From positions 1 through 13,329 of the forward strand of contig JAEWKH010000062.1 in NCBI GenBank assembly GCA_023386155.1: 13,329 nt of DNA, read 5' to 3'. Shown one piece after another: positions 6,061-12,110 of the stretch. Under the pieces are notes generated by a model. The model was not told the DNA's origin and did not search any database. It was given only the letters and a program-made list of their open reading frames with translations. Position 1 is the first letter of the stretch; every line of letters starts with the position of its first letter. Origin of the DNA: Pseudomonadota bacterium. Its GTDB lineage: Bacteria > Pseudomonadota > Alphaproteobacteria > Rhizobiales > Beijerinckiaceae. A program made the position numbers and the translations under genes.

Positions 6061-6195
6061 GTTCTGTCAAACCCTCCCAGGCCTCTTCGCCACAACCGGA
6101 AAGGGGTTGATCCCCGTACGTCAGCATGACAATGTAATAACATAATCAAAACCCATGAGACGTTCCCGCCGTCCATGGATGGTCGGGATATTGTC

Positions 6196-7776
6196 ATGGC
6201 AGGCTGGTCATCGGGTTACATTGTCGACGTCGGGTATACCCACGGGTTCTACCGGGAACTGACCCCGAGCCTGCTCGGCTTCATGGCTTTCCTGCAGGGT
6301 GTTCAACCGCCCGACCTCTCGGCCCCCTCCCTCGCCTATTGCGAGCTCGGCTGCGGCCAGGGCTTCTCGACCAACCTCCTGGCGGCCGCCAATCCGCATA
6401 TCCAGTTTCACGCCACCGACTTCAATCCCGCCCACATCGTCGGCGCCCGGGCGCTCGCGCAATCGGCGCGGCTCGGAAACGTTCATTTCTACGACGACAG
6501 CTTTGCCGAGTTCCTGAACCGCCGCGACCTGCCCGATTTCGACTTCATCGCCCTGCACGGGATCTACAGCTGGATCTCGCCCGAGAACCGGCGGACGATC
6601 GTCGAGTTCATCCGCGAGAGGCTGAAGCCCGGCGGCCTCGTCTACATCTCCTATAACTGCATGCCCGGCTGGGCCTCCGTGATGCCGCTCAGGCGCCTGC
6701 TCGTGGAGCATGCGGCCGCTCAAGGGACATCGAATTCCCTGCAGACCCGCGTCGCGGCCTCGCTCGCCTTCGCCGACAAGCTCGCCGGCCTCGACACGCG
6801 CTACTTCGCCAACCATCCGAGCGTCGCGAAGCGGCTCGAGAAGATCAAAGGCCAGAACCCCAATTATGTCGCCCACGAATATTTCAACCGGGACCTGATC
6901 CCGTTCTACTTCATGGACGTGGCGCAGGAGCTCGACGACGCGAAGCTGACCTTCATCGGCTCGGCGAACGCACTCGACAATATCGATGACATCAACCTGA
7001 CGAAGGAACAGCGGGACTTCCTGTCCGGCATAGACAACGTGGCTCTGCGTCAGACAACGCGCGATCACATCGTCGACCAGCAGTTCCGGCGCGATATCTT
7101 CATCAAGGGGCCGGTTCGCCTGTCCGCCCGCCAGATGCGCGAGGCATGGCTCGATACGGGCTTTGTCCTGTCCGCTAGGAGCAGCAAGATCCCTCGCGAG
7201 GTGCAAGGCATCCGGTACACGGTGAAAATGCAACCAACCATCTACGACCCCTTGATCGCCACGCTCGAGCGGGGTCCCAAGACGCTCCGCGAGATCATGG
7301 GCGAGCCGGATTTCAAGGATGTGCATTTCAACCATCTGACGCAGGCGATCACATTCCTGCTTGCCCTGGGCGTATGCCATCCCTGCCTCCCCGATCACGG
7401 ATCCGCCGAGAGGAAGCTTCAGGCGGAGCGCTTCAACAGGGCCGTCGCGGACGAGGCGCGGGTCGAGCGCAAATACACCTCTTTCGCCTCGCCGGTCACA
7501 GGCGGTGGCGTCGCGGCCGATCGCATGCCCCAGCTGTTGTGGCTCGCTCTTCAGGAGAGGGAGACGGACCTCGTCGGCTTCCTTGAAAGAACTCTCGCGG
7601 AAGCCGGACAGAGCCTGATCAAGGACGGCAAGCCCGTGACGGGACAGGACCTCGCCTTGGAGTTGCGGAAGATCGTTGCCGAGTTCGAGCAGGACCTGCC
7701 AGGCGTCTGGGCCTCCCTCGGCCTTGCCCCGCCAGCCATCGGCAAGGCCGTCGAACCGAGGCGGATCCGGGCCTGA
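6196..7776 (+). CDS. Class I SAM-dependent methyltransferase with methyltransferase regulatory domain
   Basis: A 526-residue protein. The Rossmann methyltransferase domain occupies about 40-165, with motif I ELGCGQGFSTN (50-60) binding SAM, Asp75 in HATDFNP at the end of strand 2, and DFIALHGIYSWI (116-127) for motif IV. After it, about 220-302 (NYVAHEYFNRDLIPFYFMDVAQEL, then DNIDDINLTKEQRDFL) matches the 'methyltransferase regulatory domain' family (PF10119). The C-terminal 200 residues include a winged-helix-like stretch (LREIMGEPDFKDVHFNHLTQAITFLLALGV). The substrate is unknown; relatives are often annotated near envelope polysaccharide genes, but nothing here supports that. I chose ATG 6196 because MAGWSSGYIVDVGYTHGFYRELTP is the conserved beginning of this family; ATG 6175 is possible. 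It stands alone between repeat C and the stress-linked operon. Confidence 0.9.
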   Translation: MAGWSSGYIVDVGYTHGFYRELTPSLLGFMAFLQGVQPPDLSAPSLAYCELGCGQGFSTNLLAAANPHIQFHATDFNPAHIVGARALAQSARLGNVHFYDDSFAEFLNRRDLPDFDFIALHGIYSWISPENRRTIVEFIRERLKPGGLVYISYNCMPGWASVMPLRRLLVEHAAAQGTSNSLQTRVAASLAFADKLAGLDTRYFANHPSVAKRLEKIKGQNPNYVAHEYFNRDLIPFYFMDVAQELDDAKLTFIGSANALDNIDDINLTKEQRDFLSGIDNVALRQTTRDHIVDQQFRRDIFIKGPVRLSARQMREAWLDTGFVLSARSSKIPREVQGIRYTVKMQPTIYDPLIATLERGPKTLREIMGEPDFKDVHFNHLTQAITFLLALGVCHPCLPDHGSAERKLQAERFNRAVADEARVERKYTSFASPVTGGGVAADRMPQLLWLALQERETDLVGFLERTLAEAGQSLIKDGKPVTGQDLALELRKIVAEFEQDLPGVWASLGLAPPAIGKAVEPRRIRA

Positions 7777-7810
7777 ACGGGGCCATTCCGGCATTAAGCT
7801 CGGCCGGCAA

Positions 7811-7835
7811 GGAACTTCATTACGGCCATTCTGTT
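7811..7835 (+). promoter_or_regulatory. EcfG-type promoter (TGTT variant) of the nucleotidyltransferase operon
   Basis: GGAAC (7811-7815), 16 bases, TGTT (7832-7835). The -10 differs from CGTT only at the first base, and the same variant occurs at two other gene starts in this window. The predicted transcript would start near 7842, about 35 bases before the chosen ATG. Confidence 0.6.
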
Positions 7836-7875
7836 GTCGAACGCGGGGCATTCTCGGCCGCGCTTGGACAAGGCC

Positions 7876-8691
7876 ATGGCAGTGCACGATCCAGATCTCG
7901 TTTCCAGTGCCCATCCAGGCGTCCCCGTCATGGACGCCAAGGCGGAGCCGACCCTCAAATATCCGGAATCCGAGGCCTTCTATGCCGAGGCGCTCCGGGA
8001 GCTGAACCACCTCGGGCTGCCTTTCCTGCTCGCCGGCACCTACGCGCTGTCCGCCTATACGGGCATCACCCGGCCGACCAAGGACCTCGACATCTTCTGC
8101 AAGGCCGGCGACTACACCCGCGTCCTGTCTCATTTCAAGAGCATCGGCTATTCCGTCGAGATCGAGGACGACCGCTGGCTCGGCAAGGTGTTCAAGGGAC
8201 AATACTTCTTCGACGTGATCTTCGCCTCGTCGAACGGCACCATGCCGATCGGCGACCCATGGTTCGAACGCGCCCGCCAGATCGAGGTGTTCGGCTCCCC
8301 GGTGCGCATCGTCGGGCCGACCGAACTCGTCTGGTCGAAATGCTTCATCCAGCTGCGCCACCGCTATGACGGCGCCGACGTGGCGCACACGATCCTGAAG
8401 GCGCACGACCAGATCGACTGGCATGCCCTGCTCGCCTACATGGAAGTGCATTGGGAGGTGCTGCTCATGCACCTGCTCAACTTCCGCTGGATCTATCCGT
8501 CCGAGCGCGACAAGGTTCCGCGCTGGGTGATGGACGAGCTTCTCGACAGGCTCTCGAAGCAGCTCGATCTTCCGCCGCCGCAGATGAAGGTCTGTCGCGG
8601 GCGGATGTTCTCCCGCATCGATTACGAGATCGATGTCAAGCAATGGGGCTTCGCCGATGTGGGCGGCGAAGGTGAATGGCGGAATGAGTGA
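7876..8691 (+). CDS. Nucleotidyltransferase-superfamily protein
   Basis: A 271-residue protein with the start of a polymerase-beta-like nucleotidyltransferase fold: LLAGTYALSAYTG (51-63), then RPTKDLDIFC (66-75) carrying the DxD metal pair Asp70/Asp72, and a third acidic residue in FFDVIF (Asp113). This order resembles AbiEii/MNT-type minimal nucleotidyltransferases, but the G-S/T helix motif is relaxed (AGTYAL). The C-terminal half is helical, with TELVWSKCFIQLRHRYDGADVAHTI. The substrate is unknown; tRNA, protein AMPylation or antibiotic transfer cannot be told apart. A TTG at 7834 opens a longer frame but overlaps the promoter -10, so I use ATG 7876 (AAGG close upstream; ATG 7930 is also possible). 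The stop overlaps the next gene by 8 bases, indicating an operon. Confidence 0.8.
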   Translation: MAVHDPDLVSSAHPGVPVMDAKAEPTLKYPESEAFYAEALRELNHLGLPFLLAGTYALSAYTGITRPTKDLDIFCKAGDYTRVLSHFKSIGYSVEIEDDRWLGKVFKGQYFFDVIFASSNGTMPIGDPWFERARQIEVFGSPVRIVGPTELVWSKCFIQLRHRYDGADVAHTILKAHDQIDWHALLAYMEVHWEVLLMHLLNFRWIYPSERDKVPRWVMDELLDRLSKQLDLPPPQMKVCRGRMFSRIDYEIDVKQWGFADVGGEGEWRNE

Positions 8692-9409
8692 CGAACCACA
8701 GAAGCTCATGAAGGTCGCAGCCATGGGCGACCTTCACGTTCGCGAGGACAACTGGGTGTCCTATCGCGACCTGTTCGGAGACATTTCCAAGGAAGCCGAT
8801 GTGCTGGTTCTGGCCGGGGACCTGACCGATCTCGGGAAACCGAAGGAGGCGGAACTCCTGGCGCAGGACATCAAGTCCTGCTCGATTCCCGTTGTCGGCG
8901 TTCTCGGCAATCACGATTACGAGTGCGGCGCTCACGAAGAGGTGACGCATATTCTCCGCGATGCTGGAATGCGGGTTCTCGACGGGCAGTCCGTCGAGAT
9001 CGACGGCGTCGGTTTCGTCGGAGTGAAAGGCTTTGCCGGCGGCTTCGGACGCCGGATGCTCGGCTCCTTCGGCGAACCGGCGATCAAGCAGTTCGTCGGT
9101 GAAACCATGAACGAGACGCTGCGGCTCGAGAACGCGATGCGACAGGTCCGCGCAAAGCGCTCCATGGTCATTCTTCACTACGCACCGATCACGGAAACGA
9201 TCGAGAGCGAGCCGCTGGAGATCTATCCCTTCCTCGGCTCGTCGCGGCTTGCCGAAACCATCGACCGGTTCAAGGTGAGCGCCATCGTGCATGGCCATGC
9301 GCATCGCGGCCGTTTCGAGGGCCGCACGCCCGGCGGACAGCCGGTCTACAACGTCGCCAAGCACATTGAAAAGCCGACAGGCAAACCCTACGCCATCATC
9401 GAGATATGA
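8684..9409 (+). CDS. Calcineurin-like metallophosphoesterase
   Basis: A 241-residue phosphoesterase with the complete two-metal signature: GDLHVR (Asp16, His18), AGDLTD (Asp46), GNHD (Asn76, His77), LHYAP (His165) and GHAHRG (His205, His207). There is no signal peptide or membrane segment, so it should act in the cytoplasm. The family cleaves phosphomono- or diesters (proteins, nucleotides, nucleic acids, phospholipids); the sequence does not settle the substrate. The start ATG 8684 overlaps the end of the nucleotidyltransferase gene by 8 bases and has AAGGTG about 9 bases upstream. Tight overlap with a nucleotidyltransferase suggests that it acts on the same substrate or reverses the same modification, which is inference. 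Confidence 0.93.
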   Translation: MSDEPQKLMKVAAMGDLHVREDNWVSYRDLFGDISKEADVLVLAGDLTDLGKPKEAELLAQDIKSCSIPVVGVLGNHDYECGAHEEVTHILRDAGMRVLDGQSVEIDGVGFVGVKGFAGGFGRRMLGSFGEPAIKQFVGETMNETLRLENAMRQVRAKRSMVILHYAPITETIESEPLEIYPFLGSSRLAETIDRFKVSAIVHGHAHRGRFEGRTPGGQPVYNVAKHIEKPTGKPYAIIEI

Positions 9410-9446
9410 GCCGGCGCAGTGACGCTGCCGGCTCATGATGCGCGTC
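9408..9446 (+). terminator. Probable terminator after the phosphoesterase gene
   Basis: GAGCCGGC (9408-9415) pairs with GCCGGCTC (9427-9434). A mutually exclusive hairpin, TGACGC (9420-9425) / GCGTCA (9441-9446), is followed by GGTTTT. It lies between convergent genes and begins inside the phosphoesterase stop codon. Confidence 0.5.
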
Positions 9447-9457
9447 AGGTTTTCCCC

Positions 9458-9679
9458 TCAATAGCGCGTGCCGGGATCGGTCGGATTGCCCGGCAGATAA
9501 TCGGGCTCCGAGCCGGGCCCCTTCGGATCCGTGATGCCCGGATCGTTGACGGGATACGGCGTGCGCGGACCGGTCGGGCCGATATCCGGCTCGTCGTCCG
9601 GGATCGTTCCGGGCGGCACATCGCTCGGAATGTTCCCGCCTGGCATCGGTTCGTTCGTCGGCTTTCCAGGATTGACCAT
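9458..9679 (-). CDS. Small Pro/Gly-rich protein of unknown function
   Basis: A 73-residue protein, roughly half Pro, Gly, Asp and Thr, with repeated P-G/D turns (GNIPSDVPPGTIPDDEPDIG, GITDPKGPGSEPDY, LPGNPTDPGTRY). It is acidic and probably disordered, with no signal peptide or membrane segment. I do not recognise a named family. It is a convincing gene because the start at 9679 has a strong GAGGAGG ribosome-binding site 5 bases upstream and an EcfG-type promoter about 35 bases upstream. It is divergent from the DJ-1/PfpI gene, whose EcfG promoter is back-to-back with its own, so it is likely made under general stress. Confidence 0.78.
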   Translation of the reverse strand: MVNPGKPTNEPMPGGNIPSDVPPGTIPDDEPDIGPTGPRTPYPVNDPGITDPKGPGSEPDYLPGNPTDPGTRY

Positions 9680-9713
9680 CGTTCCTCCTCGTTCGGGAAC
9701 CCGTGATTGGGTC

Positions 9714-9738
9714 AACATGACCACGCGAGCAGAGTTCC
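9714..9738 (-). promoter_or_regulatory. EcfG-type promoter (TGTT variant) of the Pro/Gly-rich gene
   Basis: On the minus strand, GGAAC (9738-9734), 16 bases, TGTT (9717-9714). It lies 35 bases before the start codon. Its -35 is 15 bases from the -35 of the opposite-facing promoter at 9754. Confidence 0.65.
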
Positions 9739-9753
9739 GCCGGAGGTCTGCTC

Positions 9754-9778
9754 GGAACCCCGCTTCGTCCCATCCGTT
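9754..9778 (+). promoter_or_regulatory. EcfG-type promoter of the DJ-1/PfpI gene
   Basis: GGAAC (9754-9758), 16 bases, CGTT (9775-9778), a perfect consensus. The -10 ends 35 bases before the ATG at 9814. Confidence 0.8.
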
Positions 9779-9813
9779 CTCAAGCAGATCCCCCATAACG
9801 AACGGAGACCACC

Positions 9814-10395
9814 ATGCCTGACATCAAACAGGCCAAGATCCTCATCATGGCGACCGACGGCTTCGAGCAATCCGAGCTGATGGTACCGCAGGAGAAGCTT
9901 ACGGAGGCCGGCGCGATCGTCGAGGTCGCGGCTCCGAAATCGCGCATGAAGTCCGGCAAGATCTATGGCTGGAACGAGTCGGATTGGGGCAAGACCGTGT
10001 CGGTCGACAAGGACATCGACGACGTGAACCCGGCCGATTACGACGCGCTCGTTTTGCCCGGCGGCCAGATCAATCCCGACAAGCTGCGCGTCGAGCCGAA
10101 AGCGCTCGAGATCGTTCGCGCCTTCTATTCCTCGGGCAAGACCGTGGCGGCGATCTGCCATGCGCCTTGGCTGCTCATCGAGGCCGGCGTGATCAAGGGC
10201 CGGAAATGCACGTCCTATCACTCGATCAAGACCGATGTGATCAATGCCGGCGGCCAGTGGCGCGACGAGACGGTCGTTACCGACCAGGGCCTCATCACCA
10301 GCCGCAACCCCGGCGATCTCGATGCCTTCGTGAGCAACATCATCGAAGAGGTTCGTGAAGGAATTCATGCGGGACGGCGCCAGGCCGCCGAATGA
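9814..10395 (+). CDS. DJ-1/PfpI-family protein (putative glyoxalase/deglycase or peptidase)
   Basis: A 193-residue single-domain class I glutamine-amidotransferase-like fold. The acidic residue Glu18 lies in DGFEQSEL, LPGG is at 81-84, and the nucleophile elbow AICHAPWLL (113-121) carries Cys115 followed by His116, as in PfpI/YhbO/YraA. Family members are described as chaperones, peptidases or methylglyoxal-handling enzymes that protect against carbonyl and oxidative stress; the exact activity cannot be read here. Length is close to the family norm. The start at 9814 has GGAG 8 bases upstream. A perfect EcfG promoter precedes it, consistent with stress induction. It is convergent with the Tim44-domain gene across a shared terminator. 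Confidence 0.93.
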   Translation: MPDIKQAKILIMATDGFEQSELMVPQEKLTEAGAIVEVAAPKSRMKSGKIYGWNESDWGKTVSVDKDIDDVNPADYDALVLPGGQINPDKLRVEPKALEIVRAFYSSGKTVAAICHAPWLLIEAGVIKGRKCTSYHSIKTDVINAGGQWRDETVVTDQGLITSRNPGDLDAFVSNIIEEVREGIHAGRRQAAE

Positions 10396-10423
10396 TCCCT
10401 GCCGCGTAGCCTTGAGACATGAA

Positions 10424-10451
10424 AAAGCGGCCGGTTCTTGCCGGCCGCTTT
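10424..10451. terminator. Bidirectional intrinsic terminator
   Basis: A perfect 11-bp stem, AAAGCGGCCGG / CCGGCCGCTTT, with loop TTCTTG. On the minus strand the stem runs into five Ts, and on the plus strand into TTTCGTCTTT. It serves the convergent DJ-1/PfpI and Tim44-domain genes. Confidence 0.85.
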
Positions 10452-10472
10452 CGTCTTTGCATCAGAGGCTTT

Positions 10473-11537
10473 TTAAGCCTGCTGGATCGCCGAGATCTTC
10501 CAGGGACCGCCCTGGTCGCGGCGGAACGTCCAGAGCTCCGTCGCCTCCTCGACCTTGTTCGGGTCGCCTTCCACCACGCGGCCGGTAGCCTTGTCGACCA
10601 TGACGTCGGTGATGCCGAAGCGCATGGCGACGCTGGCGTAATCCGTAGCGCCCTCGCGCCAAGCTTCCGACAGGTCGCCCTGGTTGAGGCGCACGTTGGA
10701 GAGCCTGTTCACGACGCCGCGGGCGGTGTTGTCGTTGAGCTCTTCCTGGATGTAGCCGGCCATCTCGGGCGTGGCGAGCTCCCATAGCTTGGCGACATCT
10801 TCCCGCGAATAGGCATCCTGCATCTCGACGAGGCCGCGTTCGAACGCCGCGTAGTCACGCTCGCCGATGCCGATCTCGTCGCGAACGCCCGGACGGCGGG
10901 GCGCCTGCTGCGCGTTGCCCCCGAGGGCACCGCCCAGAGCACCGCCCAGGCCGGAACCCAAACCGCCGCCGAGGCCGCCGGTCATGGGCCGCCCATCCGT
11001 CGGGGGCACGCTGCCGCCCATGGAGCGGGCATAGCCCTGACCCGGGCCCGCATAGGCCGGCTGCTGGCGCCTGCGGAACCACTTCATGGCGAAGGAGACC
11101 AGCAGGACCACGAGGCCGATCTGGAGCAGGAGGCCGAACATCGAGGCAAGGCCGCCGAGGCCGCCGAAGAACCCGTTGCCGAACAGCATGCCGAGCAGGC
11201 CGGCGCCGAACAGGCCGGCCATCAGGCCCGTGCCGAAGCCGAAGCGACGCGGCTGGGCCACGTTCGGAGCCGCGGTGCCGGGACGGTTCATGTTCGGTCC
11301 CTGGTTCGGAACCTGCGAGCGCTGGATCGGGGCCGCCGCTTCAGGAGCCGTCCGGGTCGCCGGCGGAGCCGTGTAGGTACGGGCGCCGCGCGATCCGAAG
11401 CTGCCGCCTCCGCGCCCGACGCGGGCCTCGGCGGCGCTCCCGGCAAGGACCAGGGCAGCTGCGAGGGCAACCATCACCCGGCTGCGGCGAGAAGCAAATT
11501 TCATCATCGTCTGTGTTTTCCATCCCTTGCGGAGCAT
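10473..11537 (-). CDS. Tim44-like domain membrane protein
   Basis: A 354-residue protein. An N-terminal signal or membrane segment (about 20-38, VMVALAAALVLAGSAAEA) is followed by a Gly/Pro/Ala-rich linker, a glycine-rich hydrophobic region at about 100-150 (MAGLFGAGLLGMLFGNGFFGG, then MFGLLLQIGLVVLLVSFAMKWFRRR), a second Gly-rich linker (187-208), and a C-terminal Tim44-like domain (about 220-354, ERDYAAFERGLVEMQDAYSREDVAKLWELATPEM ... WTFRRDQGGPWKISAIQQA). Bacterial Tim44-domain proteins such as Caulobacter TimA are inner-membrane proteins with poorly defined roles. I use ATG 11537, which has GGAG close upstream; ATG at 11507 or 11504 (MMKFASRR) is equally plausible and matches homologues better. 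No EcfG-type promoter was found. Confidence 0.9.
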   Translation of the reverse strand: MLRKGWKTQTMMKFASRRSRVMVALAAALVLAGSAAEARVGRGGGSFGSRGARTYTAPPATRTAPEAAAPIQRSQVPNQGPNMNRPGTAAPNVAQPRRFGFGTGLMAGLFGAGLLGMLFGNGFFGGLGGLASMFGLLLQIGLVVLLVSFAMKWFRRRQQPAYAGPGQGYARSMGGSVPPTDGRPMTGGLGGGLGSGLGGALGGALGGNAQQAPRRPGVRDEIGIGERDYAAFERGLVEMQDAYSREDVAKLWELATPEMAGYIQEELNDNTARGVVNRLSNVRLNQGDLSEAWREGATDYASVAMRFGITDVMVDKATGRVVEGDPNKVEEATELWTFRRDQGGPWKISAIQQA

Positions 11538-11607
11538 GCTGCTCCGGAAGATATGTGGTGATGAGTTAAGGGTTGCGGAAGGGCTGGACCGTCGGATTTT
11601 GAACTCC

Positions 11608-11638
11608 GCTGTCGTCCCGCCTCCGCAGGGACGACAGC
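11608..11638 (-). terminator. Probable terminator hairpin after the DUF3072 gene
   Basis: GCTGTCGTCCC (11608-11618) and GGGACGACAGC (11628-11638) form a perfect 11-bp stem with a 9-base loop, 16 bases beyond the DUF3072 stop. No T-run follows, so it may mark an mRNA 3' end or act with Rho. Confidence 0.5.
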
Positions 11639-11653
11639 GACGGTGCGGCTGCC

Positions 11654-11929
11654 TCAGCGCCCCTGCCCCCGCTTTAGCTGATCGATCCGCTTCGAGGCCT
11701 CGGCCTTGTCGAGATCGGGATCGAAGGCTGCCGGGTCGTGCGCCTGCTCGGACAGGGTCTTCAGGTACGACGCCTGGGCGCCGGTCATCGGCTCGTCACC
11801 GGACACCCATTCATCCGGGTCCTTGATCCGGTTGTCGGAAAGGTCAGGATGAACCTTCGGGTTACCTGCCTCTGCGGAAGGTTTATGGTTAACGGAGGAA
11901 CGACTCGGCGCTTTACCATGCGAGGACAT
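11654..11929 (-). CDS. DUF3072-domain protein
   Basis: A 91-residue hydrophilic protein. The core at about 34-88 (RIKDPDEWVSGDEPMTGAQASYLKTLSEQA ... LDKAEASKRIDQLK) matches DUF3072, a family of unknown function frequent in Rhizobiales and actinobacteria. The first 20 residues are polar and basic. It is probably cytoplasmic. The start at 11929 has AGGAG 6 bases upstream. The 5' region is unusual: an EcfG-type promoter match at 11992-11968 and a perfect LexA-type box at 11944-11958 lying between that promoter and the ribosome-binding site. Dual stress/SOS control is therefore plausible. It is divergent from the Y-family polymerase gene. Confidence 0.9.
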   Translation of the reverse strand: MSSHGKAPSRSSVNHKPSAEAGNPKVHPDLSDNRIKDPDEWVSGDEPMTGAQASYLKTLSEQAHDPAAFDPDLDKAEASKRIDQLKRGQGR

Positions 11930-11943
11930 GCGGGACTCCTATT

Positions 11944-11958
11944 GTTCTCTATTTGTTC
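11944..11958. promoter_or_regulatory. LexA-type SOS box 1
   Basis: GTTC-TCTATTT-GTTC, an exact match to the alphaproteobacterial LexA direct repeat GTTC-N7-GTTC. It lies 15 bases upstream of the DUF3072 start codon, downstream of that gene's predicted -10, where a bound repressor would block transcription. Confidence 0.7.
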
Positions 11959-11967
11959 CGAAACAAG

Positions 11968-11992
11968 AACAACTCCGCAGAGCCTTGGTTCC
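11968..11992 (-). promoter_or_regulatory. EcfG-type promoter (TGTT variant) of the DUF3072 gene
   Basis: On the minus strand, GGAAC (11992-11988), 16 bases, TGTT (11971-11968), with a leader of about 30 bases to the start at 11929. Confidence 0.62.
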
Positions 11993-12030
11993 TCAAAGAA
12001 AGGCGGATTACTCCGGCGGATTATTCCCCG

Positions 12031-12039
12031 TTATCCACA
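12031..12039 (+). promoter_or_regulatory. Isolated perfect DnaA-box sequence
   Basis: TTATCCACA matches the strict DnaA box. It is single, in the gap between two SOS-type boxes; no cluster or AT-rich unwinding region is present, so an origin is not indicated. It may be a chance match. Confidence 0.35.
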
Positions 12040-12070
12040 GATCCGGCCCTCGACTCGCCTCTGAGCCTGT

Positions 12071-12085
12071 GTTCTTGCTTTGTTC
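12071..12085. promoter_or_regulatory. LexA-type SOS box 2, upstream of the Y-family polymerase
   Basis: GTTC-TTGCTTT-GTTC, an exact GTTC-N7-GTTC direct repeat ending 25 bases before the polymerase start codon. This is the expected place for LexA repression of an error-prone polymerase. Confidence 0.8.
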
Positions 12086-12110
12086 AGGACCCAAACGCAG
12101 GTGGATGGCG

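Noticed and set aside
7834..7875. TTG start at 7834 for the nucleotidyltransferase
   Set aside because: It overlaps the -10 of the EcfG-type promoter (7832-7835), so it would lie upstream of the transcript start; ATG 7876 fits better.
6208..8724. An 838-codon minus-strand open frame spanning the methyltransferase and nucleotidyltransferase genes
   Set aside because: It covers two convincing plus-strand genes and the gap between them, has no recognisable domain, and reflects high GC at third codon positions.
12001..12110. Possible replication origin because of the DnaA box
   Set aside because: Only one box, no AT-rich unwinding element and no dnaA, dnaN or repABC-type gene nearby.
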